This document shows positions 1-7,341 of a DNA stretch of 64,000 nt, piece after piece. Origin of the DNA: Hymenobacter glacieicola (GTDB lineage Bacteria > Bacteroidota > Bacteroidia > Cytophagales > Hymenobacteraceae); NCBI RefSeq assembly GCF_014640315.1, contig NZ_BMGS01000002.1, forward strand, positions 221,313 to 285,312. Direction: 5' to 3'. A program made the position numbers and the translations under genes. The notes beneath the pieces are model-generated. The model ran no database searches and had not been told where the DNA came from. It saw only the letters and a program-made list of their open reading frames with translations. Within the stretch, counting starts at the first letter, position 1. Each line of letters opens with the position of its first letter.

Positions 1-1
1 G

Positions 2-76
2 CCGGAATTTCCGATTTCACAACCCGGAATTTCCGGCGGTAATACTTACACTATAAATATTCCAGAAGAATATTCC
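2..76. other. Candidate phage replication origin: palindromic repeats and AT-rich stretch
   Basis: The 12-mer CCGGAATTTCCG occurs at 2-13 and again at 25-36. Its core CGGAATTTCCG is a perfect palindrome about T. The two copies fall in different reading phases of the surrounding gene (coding PEFP versus P-G-I-S-G), so selection seems to act on DNA rather than on protein. A strikingly AT-rich segment follows (about 41-80), with an inverted repeat AATATTC/GAATATT at 56-62 and 68-74. Repeats plus an AT-rich stretch inside the linker part of an initiator gene match the layout of the lambda origin in gene O. Further copies may lie upstream of the window. Confidence 0.45.
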
Positions 77-568
77 AATGAATCTTCCAGTGCTGCGCAC
101 GTAGCGGCGGCGGGAAGAGAAGCGAAAGTGGAGCCAGCCCCGGTGCTGGCAAGGGAAGTCAGCCCCGCTGAAGGCCCGGACGCGTCGGCTTCGCACACCA
201 GGGGGGCGCGGCCGAAATCCGCGAAGAGCCGCCCGGCCAAGCCCGAGCGCACCAGCCGCCCCGAACTGCCCTTTCTGGAATCGGACATCGGCACCCCGGA
301 AGCCTTCGCCGCGGCCTTTGCCGGCACCGACTACGAGCTGGCCAACCTGGCTTACTACTTCGAGAAAATCACCGCGTGGCGGCAGAAGGGCGAGGTGCCC
401 CGCCGCAAAGACTGGAAAGCCACTGCCAAGCAATTCTTCCTCAATGACATCTCAAGCAACTCCCTCGTCCTTGCCCCAGGCGTCCAGCAGCACGCAGCTG
501 CAGCCAGCAGCACCGACCCCGGAACACGGCCTGCTGGCTCTGGCTACCGCTCCAAGTACGATCAGTAA
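2..568 (+). CDS. Phage replication initiator protein, C-terminal part (partial)
   Basis: The frame is open from the first complete codon of the window, so the gene begins upstream. The visible 188 residues have a low-complexity Ala/Pro/Ser/Lys-rich linker, then a compact C-terminal segment around ELANLAYYFEKITAWRQK and RRKDWKATAKQFFLND. That Tyr/Trp-rich helical block followed by K-DW-AT-F--D is the usual C-terminal motif of phage and plasmid replication proteins that carry an N-terminal winged helix. I infer an origin-binding initiator comparable to lambda O. The first 75 bases contain repeats that may be the origin itself. The next gene starts inside this one. The N-terminal DNA-binding domain is not in the window, so the call rests on the C-terminal motif and position. 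Confidence 0.72.
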   Translation, partial: PEFPISQPGISGGNTYTINIPEEYSNESSSAAHVAAAGREAKVEPAPVLAREVSPAEGPDASASHTRGARPKSAKSRPAKPERTSRPELPFLESDIGTPEAFAAAFAGTDYELANLAYYFEKITAWRQKGEVPRRKDWKATAKQFFLNDISSNSLVLAPGVQQHAAAASSTDPGTRPAGSGYRSKYDQ

Positions 569-1307
569 GCTGGCGAGCACGGAAAACCCGGAAGCCCGCC
601 TGCTGCTGGCGGAAGTCTCGGTGGGCCTGACGCCCTTGCTGGCAGCCCAGGCACCCAAGGTGTTCCAGCTCAACCGCCAGCTCGGTGCTGGTACCGTGGT
701 GAAAATGCTGGTCATCATCCTGCGGGCCTTCGTGGACTCGCTGAAGGTGCCGACCAAGCCCGACGCCGCCGACATCATCGAAATGGCGGATACGCTGGCC
801 CAGACCTACACCCACGACAGTCTCAAGGACCTGATTCTCGCCCTGAAGGACATGCGTACGGCGGGCACCAAGTTCTACCAATCGGTAGACGTGGCCACCA
901 TCTACGCCGGCATCAACACCTACTTCGACAAGAAGGCCAAGGCGCTGGAAAACCAGCACTACGATCAGAAGGCGCTCGGGGCCAGTGGGCAGGCCGTCGC
1001 CGTAGCGGCCCTCGACTTGAGTCCCGACACCCAGCAGATTCTGAAGAACGTCGCCTCTACGCTGCCCGATACCCACCCGCTGAAGGACACGCTACGCCGC
1101 CGGCTTCGCATCAGCAAGGCCCGGCTCCACCGGGGCACCATCACCGAGGAGCAGCATGAGCAGACCCTGGCAGAAAACCGGAAGCTCACCATTCGCAAGG
1201 ACCGGGCCGACTGGAAGCCCAGCCCCGAGGGTCAGAAGCAGATGGATAAGCGGCATCGGGCCGAAGACCGCCGGTTGGAGGAAAAATACAGACGCCCCGC
1301 CGCATGA
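444..1307 (+). CDS. Phage protein of unknown function, possible replication accessory (287 aa)
   Basis: A mostly helical, soluble protein with no recognisable catalytic motif. The start at 444 is the first ATG that avoids a long overlap with the initiator gene, but it still overlaps it by 125 bases, and the first 40 residues (Pro/Ser/Thr/Gln-rich) may not be conserved. The conserved-looking core begins near STENPEARLLLAEVS and runs through a segment on helix-length spacing to a charged, Arg/Lys/Glu-rich tail. From memory it resembles an uncharacterised family (DUF6633-like) found after initiator genes in Bacteroidota phages. Its position just after the initiator would suit a helicase loader or primosome helper, as lambda P follows O, but no Walker motif is present, so this is only inference. 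It ends overlapping the methyltransferase start by 4 bases. Confidence 0.6.
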   Translation: MTSQATPSSLPQASSSTQLQPAAPTPEHGLLALATAPSTISKLASTENPEARLLLAEVSVGLTPLLAAQAPKVFQLNRQLGAGTVVKMLVIILRAFVDSLKVPTKPDAADIIEMADTLAQTYTHDSLKDLILALKDMRTAGTKFYQSVDVATIYAGINTYFDKKAKALENQHYDQKALGASGQAVAVAALDLSPDTQQILKNVASTLPDTHPLKDTLRRRLRISKARLHRGTITEEQHEQTLAENRKLTIRKDRADWKPSPEGQKQMDKRHRAEDRRLEEKYRRPAA

Positions 1308-2404
1308 GACTCTGTAGCCTCTTCGCCGGTATCGGCGGCTTCGACCTCGCAGCGCACTGGATGGGCTGGGCCACCGCCATCCTGGTGGAATGGGAGGAAT
1401 TCCCCCGCCAGGTGCTGATCAAAAACTTTCACTGTGTACCCGCTGAAGACCTGAGCCCCGCTGAGCTGGCCGGCATCATTGCCGCCTGGAAAGCGTGGAA
1501 GCCGGGCCAGCCACGACCAACGACTGTTCTCTATGGTGATATCTGCCACTTCGCTGCCGCCGCTTGGCGGGGCGCAATTGACCTTGTTTGCGGCGGCTTC
1601 CCCTGCCAGCCCTACTCCGATGCCGGCAAGAAGCTCGGAAACGACGACCCTCGCGCGCTCTTCCCGCAAATGCTTAGAGTCATTCGAGAGCTTGCCCCGG
1701 GCTGGGTTCTGGGCGAAAACGTTCGTGGCCTGCTTAGTCAGGCAAAAGGGCTGGCATTCGAGTCAGTGTGCGCTGGCCTGGAAGCTGAAGGCTACGAGGT
1801 TCAACCGCTGCTACTTCCAGCTGCAGGTGTCGGTGCTCCCCACAAGCGGGATCGATTCTGGTTTGTTGCCCACGCCCACCACGGACAGCCAGAACGACCG
1901 GAGCAGCAAGTACGCTCAGGGCGGCATGCCGCTGGCCTACGCGGTGAAGCTGCTGCCCACGCCGAGAGCGAACAAGGTAGAGGGCTACAGCAGTCCTGGT
2001 TACAGACCAACCCTGTATCAGGCTCTGCTACCTACTCCCACAGTGAGCGGCAACCACAACCGGAAGGGAGTCAGTGCCAACTCGGGCGATGGGCTGAGCA
2101 CGGCGGTGAAGAAGCTGCTGCGGACTCCGGCAGCCTCGGATGCCCAGACGGGCTACATGGGGCCGGGCAGGCTGGAGCAGGGCAGGCAAATCAATCTAGA
2201 AACGCAGATACGCTATGCTGGCAAGTGCCAGACTTCCGGCTTACTGAACCCCCGCTTTGTAGAGCAGATGATGGGCTACCCGCCGGGCTGGTGCGAGTTA
2301 GCACCCGTGCCAAACAACTCAAAGGCTACGGCAACGCCATAGTACCCCAGGTAGCTTACCAACTCTTCCTCGCTATTGCTGACTGGATAGCCCTCTACGC
2401 ATGA
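1304..2404 (+). CDS. DNA (cytosine-5) methyltransferase
   Basis: Transfers a methyl group from S-adenosylmethionine to cytosine C5 in a target DNA sequence that cannot be read off here. Family motifs appear in order: FAGIGG (residues 7-12, cofactor binding), GGFPCQPYS with the catalytic Cys at about 101, ENVRG (138-142), KRDRFW (181-186), and GYGNAIVPQ near 341-349. Length 366 residues is normal. The segment between the last two motifs, which should hold the target recognition domain, is odd: rich in Ala, His, Glu, Gln, Gly and Ser, with repeated AHA/AHAESE/YSHSER words. That composition arises because a second protein is encoded there in another frame (1533-2342). No restriction enzyme gene is adjacent, so this is probably an orphan methylase that protects phage DNA. 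Confidence 0.93.
   Translation: MRLCSLFAGIGGFDLAAHWMGWATAILVEWEEFPRQVLIKNFHCVPAEDLSPAELAGIIAAWKAWKPGQPRPTTVLYGDICHFAAAAWRGAIDLVCGGFPCQPYSDAGKKLGNDDPRALFPQMLRVIRELAPGWVLGENVRGLLSQAKGLAFESVCAGLEAEGYEVQPLLLPAAGVGAPHKRDRFWFVAHAHHGQPERPEQQVRSGRHAAGLRGEAAAHAESEQGRGLQQSWLQTNPVSGSATYSHSERQPQPEGSQCQLGRWAEHGGEEAAADSGSLGCPDGLHGAGQAGAGQANQSRNADTLCWQVPDFRLTEPPLCRADDGLPAGLVRVSTRAKQLKGYGNAIVPQVAYQLFLAIADWIALYA
1533..2342 (+). CDS. Overprinted protein inside the methyltransferase gene (LLPTP-repeat type)
   Basis: A second open frame lies wholly inside the methyltransferase gene. It is open from 1479; the ATG at 1533 is the suggested start, giving 269 residues. The product is not random-looking. It holds FWAKTFVACL, a W-K-KAT-F--YFQL segment, then four LLPTP/LLRTP words at 1863, 1950, 2025 and 2115, and ends with LNPRFVEQMMGYPPGWCEL (2244-2300). 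From memory the combination of LLPTPT-D repeats and a LNPrFVE-MMGyP-gW ending recurs in phage proteins annotated as DNA methylase or hypothetical next to C5-methyltransferases. Both frames thus carry family-like motifs over the same bases. Function is unknown. A separate translation start is unproven, and a weak ribosome site is a reason for caution. Confidence 0.6.
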   Translation: MVISATSLPPLGGAQLTLFAAASPASPTPMPARSSETTTLARSSRKCLESFESLPRAGFWAKTFVACLVRQKGWHSSQCALAWKLKATRFNRCYFQLQVSVLPTSGIDSGLLPTPTTDSQNDRSSKYAQGGMPLAYAVKLLPTPRANKVEGYSSPGYRPTLYQALLPTPTVSGNHNRKGVSANSGDGLSTAVKKLLRTPAASDAQTGYMGPGRLEQGRQINLETQIRYAGKCQTSGLLNPRFVEQMMGYPPGWCELAPVPNNSKATATP

Positions 2405-2583
2405 AATACCGCCCCGACATCAACGCCCGGGCCTACTCCCGGCCGCTGCTAGAAGCCCGGCTGGACGAACTGGAGAAGGCCGAACGCCACGCTACCACCG
2501 TCTGCCGGCCCCGCATTATGGAGCTGCGGGCCATCCGCAAAGAACTCTCCCGTCGAAATAAAACCCTCAAATCCACTATCTGA
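2401..2583 (+). CDS. Small phage protein, charged helical (60 aa)
   Basis: Starts in an ATGA overlap with the methyltransferase stop and ends in a TGATG overlap with the next gene, so it is translationally coupled on both sides. The sequence is rich in Arg, Lys, Glu and Leu with heptad-like spacing (LLEARLDELEKAE, IMELRAIRKELSRR), suggesting a short coiled-coil or helical hairpin. No family is recognised. Position in the early gene string suggests a role in phage DNA metabolism, but nothing in the sequence specifies it. Confidence 0.65.
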   Translation: MKYRPDINARAYSRPLLEARLDELEKAERHATTVCRPRIMELRAIRKELSRRNKTLKSTI

Positions 2584-3176
2584 TGAGCTTCGATCCAATC
2601 CAAAATCGCATTACCTGCATCAAGCAAAGCCTTGCTCCTGAGCCCGAAGATTGCCCCCAGTGTGAGGGTCGTCACCCTGCCGTAACCGATTGTGATAACT
2701 GTTATGGCACTGGCCAGGTCGAGTATGACTACAGCGGGGATGCCCAGCATGATATCCGCTGGCTGCTGAAGCAAGTAGAAAAGCCGCAGCGCACCTATAC
2801 AGCCGAGTCAGACCGCGAAGCTTGGCTCATCCTCGACGATGCCCGCGCCAATGGCCTCGACGGGGAAGCCCTGGCCATGGCCTGCGAGATGGCCGCCCAG
2901 AAGCTGCGCCCCGTGGCTGCGCCCGACCATGATGAGGCCGCGCTGGAGCAGCTGGCCCAGAAGTACCCGATTCAGTTGCTGTGGATGCAGAACCACATAC
3001 CCTGTGGTGAATGCGGTAGCTGCTACGCTGGTGAGCCTTGCGCTAAGCTTTACGCTAAGCATGCTGGCGGCACTACTCAACCCATCATTGCCGCCGGTAC
3101 CCCGTCCGATGGTGGCCGGGCCAACTGCCTGAACTCGGATTGCGCCGGGTGTGAGAAGGGAGGTGAGGGGAAATGA
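2583..3176 (+). CDS. Phage zinc-finger protein (197 aa)
   Basis: Two cysteine clusters frame the protein. Near the N-terminus CPQC and CDNC lie about 15 residues apart in a DnaJ-like zinc-binding arrangement with a GTGQVEYDY stretch. Near the C-terminus CGECGSCYAGEPC and CLNSDCAGC give at least seven more cysteines. The middle is Ala/Glu/Leu-rich and helical. Zinc binding is strongly suggested; the partner (DNA or protein) is unknown. It overlaps the previous gene by one base and the next by four, so the three form one translational unit. Confidence 0.72.
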   Translation: MSFDPIQNRITCIKQSLAPEPEDCPQCEGRHPAVTDCDNCYGTGQVEYDYSGDAQHDIRWLLKQVEKPQRTYTAESDREAWLILDDARANGLDGEALAMACEMAAQKLRPVAAPDHDEAALEQLAQKYPIQLLWMQNHIPCGECGSCYAGEPCAKLYAKHAGGTTQPIIAAGTPSDGGRANCLNSDCAGCEKGGEGK

Positions 3177-3490
3177 GCATTATCGACATCGAACTGGACG
3201 AAGAGATGGAAATGCCCTGCCCCTGCCAGCACTGCGGTGAATGGTTCGACCTACACGACGGCCGCAGCTCAAAATCGTGGTATCCCGGTACCGTCATCTG
3301 CAAAGAGTGCCGTGATGAGGAACGGGAGGAAATGGAGGCGGAAGCAGCCGAGGACGAAGAGGAGGATGAATACGAGGAAGAAGACCCTGACGACTTCAAC
3401 CCCGACGCCTGCCCCGAGTGCGGTAGCGACGAAGCTGGTGCCGTCATCTGCTCCGAGTGCGGCCACATCCTAGTTGATGACGATGACTGA
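3173..3490 (+). CDS. Acidic phage protein with two zinc ribbons (105 aa)
   Basis: An N-terminal CPCQHCGEWFDL motif with a partner CKEC, a very acidic central block of Glu/Asp (roughly residues 49-74), and a C-terminal zinc ribbon CPECGSDEAG...CSECG. The pattern of ribbon-acid-ribbon suggests a protein-binding adaptor or DNA-mimic-like surface, but no family is recognised. The last bases overlap the start region of the VRR-NUC gene, continuing the coupled early operon. Confidence 0.7.
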   Translation: MSIIDIELDEEMEMPCPCQHCGEWFDLHDGRSSKSWYPGTVICKECRDEEREEMEAEAAEDEEEDEYEEEDPDDFNPDACPECGSDEAGAVICSECGHILVDDDD

Positions 3491-3947
3491 GAAAATGACT
3501 GTGGCCCAATTCCGTGCCTCACAGCAACGCACGCCCGCATCTGGCACTACCCCGCCGGATGCGGGCCGAAGTGCGTCCAGATCGAAGAAAAAGCCCAGCC
3601 CGACCAATTCCCTCACCAAGTCCATCATTACCCTGCTTAAGCTGGAAGGCTGCACCTGTTGGCGCCAGAACAATGGGGCCGTGTACGATGCCAACATCGG
3701 CGGCTACCGGGCCGGCTCCGTCACGCCGGGCATCAGTGACATCCTGGGCTACCACCGGGCAACGGGCCGCTTCCTGGCCGTGGAGGTGAAAACCGGCCGC
3801 GACAAGCTCAGCCCCGAGCAGGAGCAGTTCCTCCAGGAGGTACGCCGGGCCGGCGGCTTTGCCTGTGAGGGCCGCAGCCTGGAGCAGGTCCGGCAAGAAT
3901 TTACCCAGTGGCAGAAGTCACTTACCGCCGGGTTGTCCAGCGGATGA
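3477..3947 (+). CDS. VRR-NUC domain nuclease
   Basis: The C-terminal 90 residues carry the VRR-NUC signature of the PD-(D/E)XK superfamily: GISDILGYH with the metal-binding Asp, then FLAVEVKTGRDKLSPEQEQFL with the E-x-K catalytic pair, and a following helix. Such stand-alone VRR nucleases are frequent in phages and are thought to act on branched or structured DNA. The N-terminal 45 residues are a basic, low-complexity extension (RSASRSKKKPSP). Several starts are possible: ATG at 3477, 3483 or 3495; 3477 is given. It overlaps the preceding gene by 14 bases. Confidence 0.85.
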   Translation: MTMTEKMTVAQFRASQQRTPASGTTPPDAGRSASRSKKKPSPTNSLTKSIITLLKLEGCTCWRQNNGAVYDANIGGYRAGSVTPGISDILGYHRATGRFLAVEVKTGRDKLSPEQEQFLQEVRRAGGFACEGRSLEQVRQEFTQWQKSLTAGLSSG

Positions 3948-4296
3948 GCAGCAGGAGCACGGCAATGCAGCCAGTAATCGGAATGAAGATGCCACAACTG
4001 TAACCCAGCACTTGCCAGAAGTCTCCAGTAGCCTTTGATGCCACCTGAATACCGGCAATGATGAAGGAAAATACCGCAATGAACAGCCCGAATATCTCAA
4101 TCAGCTTGCCATAAAAGCCCTCCAACTTGGAGGTAAGGTCGGCTTGCTTCTTATCCAACTCCTGCTTCGCTACCTCAAAGTCACTTTGAAAACGCTGGAT
4201 TTCGCTCTTGAGTGGCTCAACCTGCTGAGCAATCAGCCTTTGAGCACGATTAACAGCAGGTTTAAGAAAGTCGTGAATTTCCTCGGATTCAGACAT
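3922..4296 (-). CDS. Small membrane protein with N-terminal coiled coil (phage cargo)
   Basis: Encoded against the direction of the surrounding early genes and overlapping the 3' end of the VRR-NUC gene by 26 bases. The ATG at 4296 gives 124 residues. Residues 1-55 form a Glu/Gln/Lys-rich coiled coil (SEIQRFQSDFEVAKQELDKK). Two hydrophobic segments follow (LIEIFGLFIAVFSFIIAGI and the LGYSCGIFIPITGCIAVLLLLI stretch), ending in a basic tail. The base composition is more AT-rich than its neighbours, which suggests separate acquisition. Isolated reverse-strand membrane proteins in prophages are often expressed in the lysogen, for example for superinfection exclusion, but no specific family is recognised. 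Confidence 0.7.
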   Translation of the reverse strand: MSESEEIHDFLKPAVNRAQRLIAQQVEPLKSEIQRFQSDFEVAKQELDKKQADLTSKLEGFYGKLIEIFGLFIAVFSFIIAGIQVASKATGDFWQVLGYSCGIFIPITGCIAVLLLLIRWTTRR

Positions 4297-4389
4297 TGCC
4301 TCTGATATGAAAAATATACGGTGAATAAAGTAAGTCAAAGTAATCACTATCCCTTATCCCAACACTCTCTCCCCATTATTCCCCACGCC

Positions 4390-4734
4390 ATGCCTCGCAA
4401 TCCGAACGCCGTTTACCTACCCACGCTATCCGTTTCCGAAACCCGCCGCGTCCTGCTATCGAAAGAACTCTGTACCCAACTCGGCATCAAAGCTGGCCAC
4501 CTGGTGGATCTGATTCCCCCACCCCGTCGGGGCGGGGCCTGGTATCTGGACATCCGCCCCCGCGTCGGCAAGCCGCTGACCCACACCCCCAACACCCGGC
4601 CCTGCTTCTTTACGCCCTACCTCATCAACCGGGACGTGCTGCACGATGGCAGCCAGGTACGCAAGCGGGTGAAGCTGCTGCTGGGCTCGGAAGTAGCCGA
4701 TAAGCCCGGCTTGTATCACCTGCAAGAAGTGTAG
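4390..4734 (+). CDS. Hypothetical phage protein, 114 aa
   Basis: The ATG at 4390 is preferred over the upstream in-frame codon at 4321 because the extra residues are low in coding character and lie in the promoter region of the reverse-strand gene. The product has a segment RVLLSKELCTQLGIKAGHLVDLIPPP that resembles the swapped-hairpin motif of AbrB/SpoVT-type DNA-binding proteins (L-x-L-G-I-K-A-G-x-x-V-x-L), followed by a basic beta-rich half. This similarity is weak and the protein lacks the rest of a typical AbrB domain. It sits between the early genes and the packaging genes. Confidence 0.6.
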   Translation: MPRNPNAVYLPTLSVSETRRVLLSKELCTQLGIKAGHLVDLIPPPRRGGAWYLDIRPRVGKPLTHTPNTRPCFFTPYLINRDVLHDGSQVRKRVKLLLGSEVADKPGLYHLQEV

Positions 4735-4802
4735 GGGGTTCACGCAACAAAGGGGTGTACTATACCCGGAATCCTGCACTACGGCCAGGGTAGCTTTGGG
4801 CT

Positions 4803-5405
4803 ATGCCCAACACGCACATCGTACCCATTGAGCAGGTGAAGCTTCACCCGCACAACCCCCGGCTCATCAAAGACAACCGCTTTGAGCAGCTGGTGCAGTC
4901 GCTAATCGACTTCCCGGACATGCTCCATGTGCGGCCGCTGGTCGTGGATGAGGACTACTTCGTACTCGGCGGCAACATGCGCCTGCATGCGGCCCTGCGC
5001 CTGAGCTACAAGGAAGTGCCCGTCCTGCAGATAACGAACTGGACGGAGGCCCAGAAGCGGGAGTTCATGATCAAGGACAACGCGTCCTTTGGGGAGTGGA
5101 ACTGGGAGGTGCTGGCCAATGAGTGGAGCGAAAACCCACTTGGGGCCTGGGGTATCGACCTGCCCGAAGACTGGCTCAGCCCTCCCGATGAACAAGAGGA
5201 GGCCACCAGCAGCGGTAGCGGCTCCGGAGACAGCCCAGATAGCAGCTTGGATGACGAGCAGGAGTACACGCCGGGCCCTCGCATGACCATCACGTTCCCC
5301 TCGGCGGAAGACCTGCAGCATGCGGAAGCCGATGTACAAGAGCTACTGGACCGCAAGTACCCCGGGGCCAGTTTCACGGTGCAAGTAGGCGAGCGAAATG
5401 GGTAA
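4803..5405 (+). CDS. ParB/Srx-like N-terminal domain protein upstream of terminase
   Basis: The first 110 residues fit the ParB N-terminal / sulfiredoxin-like fold: HPHNPRLIK (PNPR-like motif), a central VRPLVVDEDYFVLGGNMRLHAAL box (the ParB-type GG-x-R motif), then REFMIKDNASFGEWNWEVLANEW. These phage ParB-like proteins often precede terminase genes and may bind nucleotides or DNA. A Ser/Gly/Asp linker (about 130-150) separates a short C-terminal domain. No helix-turn-helix follows, so it is not a partition ParB. It overlaps the small terminase gene by 8 bases, which ties it to packaging. Confidence 0.82.
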   Translation: MPNTHIVPIEQVKLHPHNPRLIKDNRFEQLVQSLIDFPDMLHVRPLVVDEDYFVLGGNMRLHAALRLSYKEVPVLQITNWTEAQKREFMIKDNASFGEWNWEVLANEWSENPLGAWGIDLPEDWLSPPDEQEEATSSGSGSGDSPDSSLDDEQEYTPGPRMTITFPSAEDLQHAEADVQELLDRKYPGASFTVQVGERNG

Positions 5406-5850
5406 GTCGTCGCACACAGTCGCACAGCAAAAAAGGAAGCTGCTGGATGCGCTTCGTGCGAGCCTGGGGGTAGTGGAAACTGCCTGCAAGCGCGCGGGTG
5501 TGCCCCGTCGTAACCACTACGACTGGATGGCCAAGGACAAGAAGTACGCAGCTGAAGTCGACGAGATTGAGGATGTGGCCCTCGACTTCGGGGAAAGCCA
5601 GCTGCATAAGCTGATGAACGGCTACTCGGTGCCTGATACCAAGGTGTTTTTCAACAAGGAAGATCCGGACAGCCCCATCATCGTGCCCCTCACCAAGCAC
5701 ATAGGGCCCGACCCTAGTTCCGTCATCTTCTTTCTCAAAACCAAGGGCAAGAAGCGGGGCTTCGTGGAGCGCACCCAGGTGGAGCACAGCGGGGCCATAG
5801 GCGGGGTAAAAGTGAGCATCCGAAAAGCGAAAGAAAAGGATGGAAACTAA
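5398..5850 (+). CDS. terS: Terminase small subunit
   Basis: DNA-recognition subunit of the packaging motor. The N-terminal half has a helix-turn-helix segment (SLGVVETACKRAGVPRRNHYDWM) and a following helical oligomerisation stretch, the standard architecture of TerS. The 150-residue length is typical. A C-terminal part with SSVIFFLKTKGKKRGFVER matches a motif often seen at the end of small terminases. It lies immediately upstream of the large subunit and overlaps it by 11 bases, which supports the call. Confidence 0.88.
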   Translation: MGKSSHTVAQQKRKLLDALRASLGVVETACKRAGVPRRNHYDWMAKDKKYAAEVDEIEDVALDFGESQLHKLMNGYSVPDTKVFFNKEDPDSPIIVPLTKHIGPDPSSVIFFLKTKGKKRGFVERTQVEHSGAIGGVKVSIRKAKEKDGN

Positions 5851-7123
5851 ACAGCTTGATCTAGATATTGAAGGCTCTGAGTTGCTGGAAACCACCCTGA
5901 ACAACACGGAGAAGGTGTTGATTCACAAGGGGGGCTCGTCGTCGTCCAAGACGGTGAGCATTGCCCAGGCCCACATCATCTGGTCGTTTCAGGAATTCGG
6001 CAAAACCTACTCTATTGTCCGCAAAACACTGCCAGCGCTGCGGCGTGGTGCGCTGAAAGACTTCAAAATGGCCCTGGCCCTGGCTGGCTGTGAGGATTGG
6101 TTTGTAGAGAATAAGTCGGACTTGACCTTCACCAACCGGCAGACGGGAACCGTCATTGAATTCTTTGCCATCGACAACGCCCAAAAGGCCCGCGGCCCCC
6201 GCCGCGACCGACTCTGGTGCAACGAGGGCAACGAACTCGACTTGGAAGACTGGCGGCAGCTCACCATGCGTACCCGAGGCCGCATCGTGCTGGACTACAA
6301 CCCCAGCATGCTCCAGCACTGGATTTACACCGACGTGGAAACCCGTTCGGATTGCCAGGTTATCCACAGCACTTACCAGGATAACCCCTTCCTGACGCCC
6401 GACAACATCCGCGAAATCGAAGTCGACCTGCCCGTCTACGCTCTGCCCGATGGCAGCACCTACACGGACTGGGCTGGCACTTACGAAGGCAAGGGCACCC
6501 TGCTCAGTGGCGACCCCTTCCGCTGGGCCGTGTTCGGTCTGGGCAAGCGAGGTGCCGCATCGGAAACCATCTACAAAGTCCTGTATGACTCGGCAGGCCT
6601 GACCCCAGGGCGGCAGCGCAAGCTGGGCCTGGACTTTGGCTTCAACCACGCCACGGTCTTGTCTGACCTGGAATACCGGGACATGCCCGGCAAAGCCGAG
6701 CTGCACATTGATGAACTGATTCATCAGTCCTACCTCACCAGTGACGACTTGATCCGGATGCTGCCCGAGGTGGGCGTCTCGAAGCGGGATGAAATTGAAG
6801 CCGATGGCGCCCGGCCCGAGATGATCGAGGCTATTAAGCGGGCCGGCTATAACATCAAGGCCGCCGACAAAGGCCCGGGCTCCGTCAAGGAAGGCATTGA
6901 CAAGCTCAAGGCGGTGAAGCTCTGCTTTACCAAGCGCAGCAAGAAAAGCCGGGACCAATTCCAGATGTACCGCTGGAAGAAAACCAGTTCGGGCGACATC
7001 CTGGATGAGCCCATCAAGCACGAAGACGACGCCCCCGACTCGGTGCGCTACGGGGCAACCTCCCTCATCAAGACGCGCACAGCCCCCCGTCGTCGTTCCG
7101 CTCAACCCTCTATCGTTCGCTAA
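5840..7123 (+). CDS. terL: Terminase large subunit
   Basis: ATPase and nuclease that cuts and pumps phage DNA into heads. The Walker A motif is the phage form GGSSSSKT (residues 31-38); a Walker B-like DRLWCNEGNEL follows near residue 120. The C-terminal nuclease domain starts at LGLDFGFNHATVLSDLE (first acidic metal ligand), continues with EADGARPEMIEAIKRAGY and GPGSVKEGIDKLK, and ends with HEDDAPDSVRYG. The 427-residue length is normal for the PBSX-like terminase group. The last residues PSIVR-stop and the underlying 18 bases recur at the end of the next small gene. Confidence 0.95.
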   Translation: METKQLDLDIEGSELLETTLNNTEKVLIHKGGSSSSKTVSIAQAHIIWSFQEFGKTYSIVRKTLPALRRGALKDFKMALALAGCEDWFVENKSDLTFTNRQTGTVIEFFAIDNAQKARGPRRDRLWCNEGNELDLEDWRQLTMRTRGRIVLDYNPSMLQHWIYTDVETRSDCQVIHSTYQDNPFLTPDNIREIEVDLPVYALPDGSTYTDWAGTYEGKGTLLSGDPFRWAVFGLGKRGAASETIYKVLYDSAGLTPGRQRKLGLDFGFNHATVLSDLEYRDMPGKAELHIDELIHQSYLTSDDLIRMLPEVGVSKRDEIEADGARPEMIEAIKRAGYNIKAADKGPGSVKEGIDKLKAVKLCFTKRSKKSRDQFQMYRWKKTSSGDILDEPIKHEDDAPDSVRYGATSLIKTRTAPRRRSAQPSIVR

Positions 7124-7141
7124 CCCTTCAAGTCCAGCAAC

Positions 7142-7336
7142 ATGCCCAAGTATATGCCCAAGACTGGCGATGTGGTAACCACTCCAGAAACCACTTTCCC
7201 GATGACTGTCGAAAGCTTCGACCCGAACACCATGACTTGCGCCTTGGTGGGCTTTGCCCCCGGCAGCGCGGAGCTGACGCGCCTGGATCAGGTGTGTGCC
7301 ATGGAGCTGAAGTTGGTGCCCTCTATCGTTCGCTAA
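7142..7336 (+). CDS. Small phage protein, 64 aa
   Basis: A short gene between terminase and the tail block. The product is mixed beta-type with no motif I recognise. Its final 18 bases (7319-7336) are identical to the last 18 bases of the terminase gene (7106-7123) and encode the same PSIVR tail, a repeat discussed separately. Coding is supported by codon pattern, spacing (18 bases after terminase) and the immediately following gene start. Confidence 0.6.
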   Translation: MPKYMPKTGDVVTTPETTFPMTVESFDPNTMTCALVGFAPGSAELTRLDQVCAMELKLVPSIVR

Positions 7337-7341
7337 ACACT

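Noticed and set aside
318..443. Upstream extension of the 287-aa phage gene
   Set aside because: The first 42 codons overlap the initiator gene's conserved C-terminal part and are low-complexity, so the ATG at 444 is used.
5861..7105. Long minus-strand open frame (414 codons) opposite the terminase
   Set aside because: It mirrors the codon structure of the terminase gene. GC-rich genes often leave the opposite strand open, and the product has no recognisable motif.
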